The translations under genes were made by a program, and so were the position numbers. The notes under the pieces were generated by a model that was given only the letters and a program-made list of their open reading frames with translations, was not told the DNA's origin and made no database searches. A DNA stretch of 6,497 bases from Actinomycetota bacterium (GTDB taxonomy: Bacteria; Actinomycetota; Acidimicrobiia; IMCC26256; JACDBD01). Location of the stretch: the NCBI GenBank assembly GCA_013695115.1, contig JACDBD010000400.1, positions 1 to 6,497 on the forward strand, read 5' to 3'. Positions 1-6,186 of the stretch are shown here, piece by piece; the stretch's first letter is position 1; the number at the start of each line of letters is the position of its first letter.

Positions 1-17
1 GCGCAGGGTACCTGCGC
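1..17 (-). terminator. Hairpin after the esterase gene, candidate terminator
   Basis: Positions 1-7 (GCGCAGG) and 11-17 (CCTGCGC) are perfect reverse complements around a 3-base loop, giving a 7-bp GC-rich stem. The stem lies 14 bases past the esterase stop codon, where the minus-strand operon would end. No T-tract can be seen because the window stops at the stem, which could also extend beyond the edge. Many high-GC actinobacterial terminators lack a strong T-tract, so an end-of-operon terminator is a reasonable inference. A bidirectional terminator shared with a convergent gene outside the window is equally possible. Confidence 0.4.
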
Positions 18-31
18 CGCGGTCGCTCGCC

Positions 32-967
32 TCAGGTCCCCAACGCCTGCCGCAGCGCCTTGGTGACGTCGTCGAAGGCCTGCTGCGCCGGTTCCATGAG
101 GTCGCGCATCCCGAAGAACCCGTGGAACACCCCGTCGTACCGGCGGGCCTCGACCGGGACGCCGGCCGCTTCCAGCCGGCGGGCGAAGGCCTCGCCCTGG
201 TCGCGCAGAGGGTCGAACTCGGCGGTGAGCACGAACGCCGGCGGCACACCCGAGAGGTCGTCGGCACGCGTCGGCGAGAAGCGCCAGTCGGTGCCGTCGC
301 GCTCGTCGCGCAGGTACTGGTTGTAGAACCAGCGCATCGACTCGAGCTCGAGGAAGTAGCCGGTGGCGTTCTCGTGCATCGAGGCGCTCTCGAACTCGTA
401 GTCGGTGACCGGGTACACCAGGAGCTCGAACGCCAGCGCGGGCCCGCCGCCGTCGCGCGCCAGCAGGCTGACGACTGCAGCGAGGTTGCCGCCGGCGCTG
501 TCACCGCCCACCGCGATGCGCTTCGGGTCGCCACCGAGCTGGGCGGCGTGCTCCGCGACCCACTGCGTGGCCGCGAACGCGTCGTCAGCCGCGGCGGGGA
601 ACTTGTGCTCGGGCGCGAGCCGGTAGTCGACGGAGACGACGACGCAGCCGACCGCGTTGGCGAGCGAACGGCAGGTGTTGTCGTGCGTCTCGAGGCTGCC
701 GATGGTCCAGCCGCCGCCGTGGAACCAGACGAGGACGGGCAGCGCGCTGTCGTCGGTCGGCCGGTACACCCGCACCGGGATCTCGCCGGCCGGGCCGGGG
801 AGGCCGCGGTCCTCGACGTGCGCGACCGGTTCGGCGGCGGCACGCCCGGCGGTCGCGAACGCTTCGATCGCCTGACGGATCGTCACCGGGTCGGTCGACT
901 CGTCGATCACGAGCCCGAAGTCGCTCATCAGGTCGAGCACGGTCTGTGCCTGCGGGTGCATCGGCAT
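32..967 (-). CDS. Alpha/beta hydrolase, hormone-sensitive-lipase (family IV) esterase
   Basis: This 311-residue protein is predicted to hydrolyse carboxyl esters, probably short-chain acyl esters; its physiological substrate is unknown. The oxyanion-hole motif HGGGW lies at residues 83-87 and the nucleophile elbow GDSAGG at 155-160, with Ser157 as catalytic serine. The acid is in FDPLRD at 251-256 (Asp252), and the catalytic His282 is in FHGF. The segment VDYRLAPEHKFPAA (about 113-126) is also typical of the HSL family, and the length is normal. There is no obvious signal peptide, so it is probably cytoplasmic. The chosen ATG overlaps the rdgB stop as TGATG and has a G-rich run (GGGGGGA) 8 bases upstream; an in-frame ATG two codons later is an alternative. 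The coupling suggests it is the last gene of the operon. It could equally be annotated as an acetylhydrolase or lipase. Confidence 0.93.
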   Translation of the reverse strand: MPMHPQAQTVLDLMSDFGLVIDESTDPVTIRQAIEAFATAGRAAAEPVAHVEDRGLPGPAGEIPVRVYRPTDDSALPVLVWFHGGGWTIGSLETHDNTCRSLANAVGCVVVSVDYRLAPEHKFPAAADDAFAATQWVAEHAAQLGGDPKRIAVGGDSAGGNLAAVVSLLARDGGGPALAFELLVYPVTDYEFESASMHENATGYFLELESMRWFYNQYLRDERDGTDWRFSPTRADDLSGVPPAFVLTAEFDPLRDQGEAFARRLEAAGVPVEARRYDGVFHGFFGMRDLMEPAQQAFDDVTKALRQALGT

Positions 968-1590
968 CAGCTGGTCCCCCCGGTCGAATTCTCCGTCTCG
1001 TCGACCACCCGTAGGCCCTGGGCGAGGGTGCGGAACGCCTCCCCGCGGTGGGAATGCACGTGCTTCTCCTCGGCGGTCATCTCGCCAAAGGTACGACCGT
1101 CGCCGGCGATCGGCACGAAGACGGGGTCGTACCCGAAGCCGTTGGCGCCCCGGGGAGTGGCGGTGACGAGGCCGTCGACGCTGCCGAGCGCCGCCACCTC
1201 GAGCCCGCCGGGCCAGCGGGCGACGGCAACGGTGGAGAACCGGGCGGTGCGGCGCTCGAGCGGGAGCCCGTCGAGCTCGGCGAGCAGGCGGGCAACGTTG
1301 GCGTCGTAGGTGGCGCCGGCGCCGGCATACCGGGCCGAGTGCACGCCGGGCGCGCCGCCGAGGGCGTCGACCTCGAGCCCGGTGTCGTCGGCGATCGCGG
1401 GCAGGCCGGTAGCGGCGCACAGCGCGCCCGCCTTCAGGCGGGCGTTGTCCTCGAGGGTCTCGCCGGTCTCGTCGACCTCGGCCACGTCGTCCGGGCGCGC
1501 GACCAGTTCGATTCCCTGATGCGCCTCGCGCAGCACCGCCTCGATCTCGCGCGCCTTGTCGGGGTTCGCGGTCGCGAGGACGAACCTCAC
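967..1590 (-). CDS. rdgB: RdgB/HAM1 non-canonical purine NTP pyrophosphatase (dITP/XTP)
   Basis: This is a 207-residue enzyme of the HAM1/RdgB family. The family hydrolyses dITP, ITP and XTP to the monophosphate plus pyrophosphate, which keeps deaminated purines out of DNA and RNA. Visible motifs are the N-terminal nucleotide-binding LATANPDK (residues 5-12; Thr7, Asn9, Lys12), [10 protein letters not shown] (41-50) followed by Lys53, the acidic ADDTGL (67-72), GVHSARYAG (82-90), GFGYDPVF (151-158) and the base-recognition segment with Lys176 and SHRGEA (180-185). The family more often has DDSGL where this protein has DDTGL, a conservative change. The start is a GTG overlapping the rph stop as GTGA, and translation from it begins directly at the conserved VRFVLAT strand. 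No clear Shine-Dalgarno sequence precedes it, so translation probably depends on coupling to rph. The frame stays open upstream, but that stretch runs inside rph. Confidence 0.97.
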   Translation of the reverse strand: MRFVLATANPDKAREIEAVLREAHQGIELVARPDDVAEVDETGETLEDNARLKAGALCAATGLPAIADDTGLEVDALGGAPGVHSARYAGAGATYDANVARLLAELDGLPLERRTARFSTVAVARWPGGLEVAALGSVDGLVTATPRGANGFGYDPVFVPIAGDGRTFGEMTAEEKHVHSHRGEAFRTLAQGLRVVDETENSTGGTS

Positions 1591-2330
1591 GCCCGTCGCG
1601 GCGGTGGTGGTTCGGCCAGCGTCGCCCGCTGGAGCTCGAAGATCTGCCCGATACCGGCCTCGGCCAGACCGAGCAGGTCGTCGAGCTCGGCGCGCGAGAA
1701 CGGGAGGCCCTCGGCGGTGCCCTGCACCTCGATGAAACGGCCCGAGCCGGTCATGACCACGTTCATGTCGACTTCGGCGCGGACGTCCTCGGAGTAGTCG
1801 AGGTCGAGGTGGGCGAGCGTGTCGACCACGCCGACGGAGATTGCCGCGCAGGTGTCGGTGATCGGGTGCGCGCCCATCGTCTTGGCCGCCACCAGCCGGG
1901 AAAAGGCGTCGTGGAGCGCGACGTACCCGCCGCAGATCGACGCGGTGCGGGTACCGCCGTCGGCCTGGAGCACGTCGCAGTCGACGGTGACTTGCACCTC
2001 CCCCATCGCGGTCAGGTCGGTCACGGCGCGCAACGACCGGCCGATCAGCCGCTGGATCTCCTGGGTCCGGCCCGACTGGCGGCCGCGCGCCGCCTCGCGG
2101 TTGCTGCGTTCGCTGGTGGAGCCCGGGAGCATCGAGTACTCGGCCGTGACCCAGCCGCGCCCCTTGCCCCGCATCCACGGCGGCACCCGTTCCTCGGCCG
2201 AGGCGGTGCACAGCACGCGGGTGCGGCCGAACTCCACGAGCACCGAACCGGCGGCGAACTCGGTGTAGTCGCGGGTGAAGACGACCGGTCGCAACTCGTC
2301 GGGCTCTCGCCCGTCCTTTCTCATCCCCAT
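1587..2330 (-). CDS. rph: Ribonuclease PH
   Basis: This 247-residue protein is a phosphate-dependent 3'-5' exoribonuclease that trims the 3' ends of tRNA precursors and forms hexameric rings in the cytoplasm. Motifs include RKDGRE near the N-terminus (residues 4-9), [13 protein letters not shown] (35-47), the [18 protein letters not shown] segment (55-72), the arginine-rich [20 protein letters not shown] (78-97), the active-site [14 protein letters not shown] (117-130) and [13 protein letters not shown] (201-213). Length is typical, with a short proline/arginine-rich tail. Two in-frame ATGs are possible, at 2330 (used here) and 2324; the second gives MRKDGRE and matches family starts slightly better. 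Both codons lie in the last copy of a 14-bp tandem repeat, so each has an equivalent GAGG or GGGG motif 8 bases upstream. The 3' end overlaps rdgB by 4 bp. Pairing of rph with rdgB is common in bacteria. Confidence 0.97.
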   Translation of the reverse strand: MGMRKDGREPDELRPVVFTRDYTEFAAGSVLVEFGRTRVLCTASAEERVPPWMRGKGRGWVTAEYSMLPGSTSERSNREAARGRQSGRTQEIQRLIGRSLRAVTDLTAMGEVQVTVDCDVLQADGGTRTASICGGYVALHDAFSRLVAAKTMGAHPITDTCAAISVGVVDTLAHLDLDYSEDVRAEVDMNVVMTGSGRFIEVQGTAEGLPFSRAELDDLLGLAEAGIGQIFELQRATLAEPPPPRRA

Positions 2331-2374
2331 GGCCTCATCCCCATCGCCTCATCTCCATCTCCTCATCTCCTCAG
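2319..2374 (-). repeat. 14-bp tandem repeat, four copies, over the rph start
   Basis: Four copies of a 14-bp unit run head to tail at 2361-2374, 2347-2360, 2333-2346 and 2319-2332. Read in the gene direction they are CTGAGGAGATGAGG, AGATGGAGATGAGG, CGATGGGGATGAGG and CCATGGGGATGAGA. The array covers the MBL stop codon, all of the 40-bp gap and the first codons of rph. Each copy holds a purine-rich Shine-Dalgarno-like stretch, and the array carries eight ATG triplets in the rph direction. Because 14 is not a multiple of 3, each copy shifts frame by one. The array may be a slippage-expanded ribosome-binding region. The repeat is seen directly; any effect on rph translation is inference. Confidence 0.9.
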
Positions 2375-3102
2375 ATCGTGGTGACCAGGTGCGGCGCCGC
2401 CAGCGTGACCGGATCGCCGAAGGCGTCCGATCCTTCCGCCACCGACACCTTCGGATCCAGCTCCGGCCACAGGTGCGTCAGCATGAGCCGCCGCCCGCCC
2501 GCCTCCCGCGCGGCGCGCCCCGCTTCGGCGGCGGTGAGGTGGAGGGGCCAGCTCTTCTGCCCCTCCTGATACGTGGCCTCCGACAGCACGAGATCGGCGC
2601 CGTCGCCGAACGCCCCGACGGTCCAGTTCGGGCCGGTGTCCGCGGTGTACACGAGGCGGCGGTCGTCGCCCTGCAACTCGACCGCGTAGGTGGGCGGCGG
2701 ATGGTCCGTTCGGGAGAAGCGCAGCGCGAGGTCGCCGACGGTGACCCCGTCCGCCTCCCCAATCGTGTGCCAGTCGAACGTGCCCCCCCACCCGCTGGGG
2801 AGCAGGCCACCGAGACGATCGTCGAGCCCTTCCGGTGCGTACACCGGGAGGCCGGTGCGCTCGACGCCGTAATGGAAGAGTACGTGGAGGCCGTAGATGT
2901 CGACGCAGTGGTCGGGGTGCTCGTGGGTGATGACAACCGCGTCGAGCGCTTCGGGGGCGACGTGCTGCTGGAGGTTCGCGAACGTCCCGTTGCCACAGTC
3001 GAGCCAGATGGTGGTACCGCCGGCCTGCACGAGATAGCCGCTGCACGCGCCGCCGACGGGCGAGCCGTACGACCCGGAGCAGCCGAGCACGGTGAGGTCC
3101 AT
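2371..3102 (-). CDS. MBL-fold metallo-hydrolase, Rv1339-like (possible cyclic-nucleotide phosphodiesterase)
   Basis: This 243-residue protein has the metallo-beta-lactamase fold in its RNase Z/phosphodiesterase branch. Visible metal ligands are Asp35 in WLDCGNGT, the signature THEHPDH (His60, His62, Asp64, His65), His134 in TDHPPPTYAV, Asp155 in YTADTGPN and His210 in LTHLWPE. HLTAAEAG (188-195) is also a hallmark of this branch. It resembles M. tuberculosis Rv1339, which has the same neighbours (murI before, rph after) and has been reported as an atypical cyclic-AMP phosphodiesterase. Whether this protein cleaves cAMP, another cyclic nucleotide or RNA cannot be told from sequence; it lacks the long exosite arm expected of a tRNA-processing RNase Z as far as I can see. 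The ATG lies 7 bases after the murI stop, with GGTGA 7 bases upstream of it. In-frame starts further upstream would overlap murI and are not favoured. Confidence 0.92.
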   Translation of the reverse strand: MDLTVLGCSGSYGSPVGGACSGYLVQAGGTTIWLDCGNGTFANLQQHVAPEALDAVVITHEHPDHCVDIYGLHVLFHYGVERTGLPVYAPEGLDDRLGGLLPSGWGGTFDWHTIGEADGVTVGDLALRFSRTDHPPPTYAVELQGDDRRLVYTADTGPNWTVGAFGDGADLVLSEATYQEGQKSWPLHLTAAEAGRAAREAGGRRLMLTHLWPELDPKVSVAEGSDAFGDPVTLAAPHLVTTI

Positions 3103-3109
3103 CAGTGCG

Positions 3110-3907
3110 TCACCATTCCCACCGCTGCACCGACGCAACCTCGGGACCGAGGAACCGCGCGCCGAGCCGCCGGAACGTCTCGACATCCCCGCTGGTGAGG
3201 AAGGCGTGGCGCGCCGAGCTCTCGGGCGGAGCGGCGAGATCGCCGGCGGCGAGCAGCTCGCGCACCTCGAACGCGGTTTCGTCGGCGCTCGACACGAGGA
3301 TCACGTCGCGTCCCATCGCGTCGCCGATGGTGCGAGCCAGCATGGGGTAGTGCGTGCAGCCGAGCACGAGCGTGTCGACGCCGGCGTCGCGGACCGGTGC
3401 GAGCAGCCGCTCGGCGAGCACGTGCACCTGGTCCGAGTCGACGTCGCCGGCCTCGACAAACTCGACGAACCCGGGACAGGCGGCGCAGGTGAGCGTGACG
3501 TCGGTGCCACTGGCGTCGGCGGCACGCTGGTAGGCACCCGAGGCGATGGTTCCGACGGTGCCGATGACCCCGATGCGCCCCGAGCGGCTCGTCGCGATCG
3601 CGGCCCGCATCCCGGGATCGATCACGCCGATGACGGGGATGTCGTGGCGGGCCCGCAGCGCGTCGAGGGCAACCGAGGCGGCGCTGTTGCACGCAACCAC
3701 CAGCAGCTTGGCGTCCCGCTCCGCGAGGACGTCGCCGATCTGGAGCGCGTATTTGAGGACCTCGTCCCCAGGCTTCGGGCCGTACGGGAACCGGCCGGTG
3801 TCACCGAAGTAGACGACGGGCTCGTTGGGCAGCAGGTCGATGAGCGCCCGCAGCACGGTGAGCCCGCCGAGGCCGGAGTCGAAGACACCGATTGGTCGCG
3901 CCGTCAT
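3110..3907 (-). CDS. murI: Glutamate racemase
   Basis: This 265-residue enzyme interconverts L- and D-glutamate without a cofactor, supplying D-Glu to MurD for peptidoglycan. The N-terminal GVFDSGLGGLTVL (residues 7-19) carries Asp10 and Ser11. YFGDTGRFPYG (33-43) follows, then the first catalytic cysteine Cys73 in ACNSAAS, and the second, Cys184, in GCTHYP with His186. The family usually has CNTAS after the first cysteine and this protein has CNSAAS, a mild variant. Length is normal, and no uracil-precursor-dependent N-terminal extension of the E. coli type is present. The ATG overlaps the sua5 stop as ATGA and has GGGAG 6 bases upstream, the clearest ribosome-binding site in the window. Co-transcription with sua5 and the MBL gene is likely. 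Confidence 0.97.
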   Translation of the reverse strand: MTARPIGVFDSGLGGLTVLRALIDLLPNEPVVYFGDTGRFPYGPKPGDEVLKYALQIGDVLAERDAKLLVVACNSAASVALDALRARHDIPVIGVIDPGMRAAIATSRSGRIGVIGTVGTIASGAYQRAADASGTDVTLTCAACPGFVEFVEAGDVDSDQVHVLAERLLAPVRDAGVDTLVLGCTHYPMLARTIGDAMGRDVILVSSADETAFEVRELLAAGDLAAPPESSARHAFLTSGDVETFRRLGARFLGPEVASVQRWEW

Positions 3908-4851
3908 GGTGGGCTCCCGGCCGCCCGCCGCAATCGATCGGCCACCGCGGTACCGACACCCATCTCCGCCGGGGGCACCGCCAGCAACACGTCGAGGCTC
4001 TCGTCGTCGGCGGCGCGCAGCCGCGCGTACAGCACGCGGGCGTAGTCGTCGGCGTCGCGGGGCGGTTCGAGCAGGGTTACGCCGGCGGGGAGGTCGTCGG
4101 GCCCCTTCTCGGCCAGCACGCCGACACGGTTGCCGTCGTCGATGCAGGCTGCCGCTCGCTCAGCGACGGCGTCGGAACCGACGACGACGACCCGGGCCCG
4201 GGGGGCGTAGTGCGACGCCAGCGTCCCCGGGGCGCGCCCGGTGGCATCGGTCGACACCGGGACGGTCCGACCGACGATCTCCTCCACCCGTTCGCGCGTG
4301 ACGCCGCCCGGTCGCAGGATCACCGGCTCGAGACCCGTGCAATCGAGGATGGTGGACTCGACGCCGACCGAGCAGGCGCCGCCGTCGAGCACCAGGTCGA
4401 CGTCGCCGCCGAGATCGGCCCGCACGTCGGCGGCGGTAGTCGGGCTCACCCGACCGAAACGGTTGGCCGACGGCGCGGCCAGACCGCCGCCGAACTCGCG
4501 CAGCAGCCGCAGGGCCATCGGGTGGCCGGGGACGCGCAGCCCGACCGTGTCGCGCCCGCCCGTCACGTCGTCGGGCACCCGTCGCGACCGTCGGAGCACG
4601 AGCGTGAGTGGACCGGGCCAACACGCTCGCGCCAACCGGTGTGCGACTTCGGTCACGTCGACCGCCCACTGGTCGACGTGGTCGGGTTCGCCCAGATGCA
4701 CGATCACCGGATGCGTGGCGGGACGGCCCTTGACGGCGTAGAGCCGTCGCAGCGCATCGGGGTTGGCAGCATCCGCCCCGAGGCCGTAGACGGTCTCGGT
4801 GGGGAACGCGACCAGTCCGCCCTCGCGGAGCGCCGCGACTGCATCGGCCAT
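3904..4851 (-). CDS. sua5: L-threonylcarbamoyladenylate synthase, Sua5 type (start uncertain)
   Basis: The enzyme makes threonylcarbamoyl-AMP from threonine, bicarbonate and ATP, the first step of the tRNA t6A37 modification. From this start it has 315 residues. The YrdC domain shows FPTETVYGLGADA (about 16-28), VKGRPATHP (40-48), APSANRFGRVSPT (126-138) and GVESTILDC (163-171). The linker APGTLASHYAPRA (about 207-219) follows, then the C-terminal Rossmann-like Sua5 domain, so this is the two-domain form rather than TsaC alone. The frame is open further upstream with ATGs at 4944 and 4950, which would add up to 33 residues including the acidic repeat PTDEVPTDEVPTDEL. I prefer 4851 because third-position GC falls to 16 of 32 codons in the extension, against 29 of the first 36 codons after 4851. 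The ATG at 4950 would also overlap the cysO start on the other strand. Neither start has a good Shine-Dalgarno sequence. The 3' end overlaps murI by 4 bp. Confidence 0.95.
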   Translation of the reverse strand: MADAVAALREGGLVAFPTETVYGLGADAANPDALRRLYAVKGRPATHPVIVHLGEPDHVDQWAVDVTEVAHRLARACWPGPLTLVLRRSRRVPDDVTGGRDTVGLRVPGHPMALRLLREFGGGLAAPSANRFGRVSPTTAADVRADLGGDVDLVLDGGACSVGVESTILDCTGLEPVILRPGGVTRERVEEIVGRTVPVSTDATGRAPGTLASHYAPRARVVVVGSDAVAERAAACIDDGNRVGVLAEKGPDDLPAGVTLLEPPRDADDYARVLYARLRAADDESLDVLLAVPPAEMGVGTAVADRLRRAAGSPP

Positions 4852-4948
4852 CAATTCATCGGTCGGCACTTCATCAGTCGGCACTTCATCAGTCGGGCCG
4901 TCATCTCGCACGGCACCATCTTCGCCCACTTGTAGAGTGGTCATCGTC
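4852..4948. promoter_or_regulatory. Divergent sua5/cysO start region, probable back-to-back promoters
   Basis: If sua5 starts at 4851, this 97-bp stretch is the only non-coding space between two divergent genes, so it should hold both promoters. On the plus strand TAGAGT (4933-4938) fits the loose actinobacterial -10 pattern TAnnnT. ACGGCA (4910-4915), 17 bp upstream, is a poor -35. Transcription from there would begin only a few bases before the cysO ATG, fitting the lack of a strong Shine-Dalgarno sequence. The inverted repeat CCACT (4926-4930) / AGTGG (4936-4940) overlaps this -10 and could be an operator. I found no convincing sua5 promoter. The functional assignment is inference. Confidence 0.35.
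4853..4905. repeat. 15-bp tandem repeat, three copies plus a partial fourth
   Basis: Copies lie at 4853-4867 (AATTCATCGGTCGGC), 4868-4882 (ACTTCATCAGTCGGC) and 4883-4897 (ACTTCATCAGTCGGG), with a partial fourth at 4898-4905 (CCGTCATC). The two central copies differ only at the last base. If sua5 starts at 4944 or 4950, the array encodes an acidic stretch reading PTDEV, PTDEV, PTDEL, since 15 bp keeps the frame. If sua5 starts at 4851, the array lies in the divergent promoter region and could be direct-repeat binding sites for a regulator, or simple slippage. The repeat itself is seen directly. Confidence 0.85.
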
Positions 4949-5224
4949 ATGGCCGTCGAAGTCCGTCTCCCCACCTTGCTCCGCCAACACACCGGCGGCG
5001 ACGCGTCCGTACCAGTCGAGGGCGCGACCGTGGGCGAGGCGTTCTCGGAGCTCGTCGCGCGGTATCCCGGCCTGGCGGGTCAGCTGGTCGACGAGAACGG
5101 GGGCCTGCACAAGTTCGTCAACGTGTACCGCAACGACGACGACATCCGGTACCTGGAGCAGCTCGACACCAAGCTGTCCGACGGCGACGTCGTGTCCATC
5201 CTCCCGGCCGTCGCCGGGGGCTGA
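4949..5224 (+). CDS. cysO: CysO-like ubiquitin-fold sulfur carrier protein
   Basis: This is a 91-residue small protein of the ThiS/MoaD/ubiquitin-like superfamily. It closely resembles M. tuberculosis CysO (93 residues): the start MAVEVRLPTLLRQHTGG, the middle HKFVNVYRNDDDIR (residues 54-67) and the end DGDVVSILPAVAGG (78-91) all have clear counterparts. The C-terminal Gly-Gly is the site that an E1-like enzyme adenylates and converts to a thiocarboxylate, which donates sulfide to CysM. The exposed native Gly-Gly needs no further processing beyond start-methionine removal. The ATG matches the family start. A GTG four codons upstream (4937) is possible but would give an unusual hydrophobic leader. 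No strong ribosome-binding site is present. cysM starts 20 bases after the stop, so the two are almost certainly co-transcribed. Confidence 0.95.
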   Translation: MAVEVRLPTLLRQHTGGDASVPVEGATVGEAFSELVARYPGLAGQLVDENGGLHKFVNVYRNDDDIRYLEQLDTKLSDGDVVSILPAVAGG

Positions 5225-5244
5225 AACCGGGCGCGGCCGGATCC

Positions 5245-6183
<939 letters not shown>

Positions 6184-6186
6184 CGG

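Noticed and set aside
122..1309. Open frame of 395 codons on the plus strand across the esterase and rdgB
   Set aside because: It is antisense to two genes with complete catalytic motifs, and its translation is low-complexity and rich in Arg, Gly, Glu and Val, as expected for shadow frames in very GC-rich DNA.
968..1420. Upstream extension of the esterase frame giving a 462-residue protein
   Set aside because: The added N-terminal part is arginine-rich junk lying wholly inside rdgB; the ATG at 967 has a G-rich ribosome-binding site and gives a normal family length.
1591..2211. Upstream extension of the rdgB frame inside rph
   Set aside because: The extension is Arg/Pro-rich, shares the DNA of the well-conserved rph gene, and family alignment begins at the GTG at 1590.
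2319..2374. Short repeat array as a CRISPR
   Set aside because: Units are 14 bp, directly abutting, without spacers, and lie over a gene start.
3092..4935. Two long plus-strand frames antisense to murI and sua5
   Set aside because: They mirror conserved genes, show no recognisable domain and have the composition of GC-driven shadow frames.
5225..5244. Separate promoter or terminator between cysO and cysM
   Set aside because: The gap is only 20 bp with no hairpin or promoter-like element; the genes are best read as one operon.
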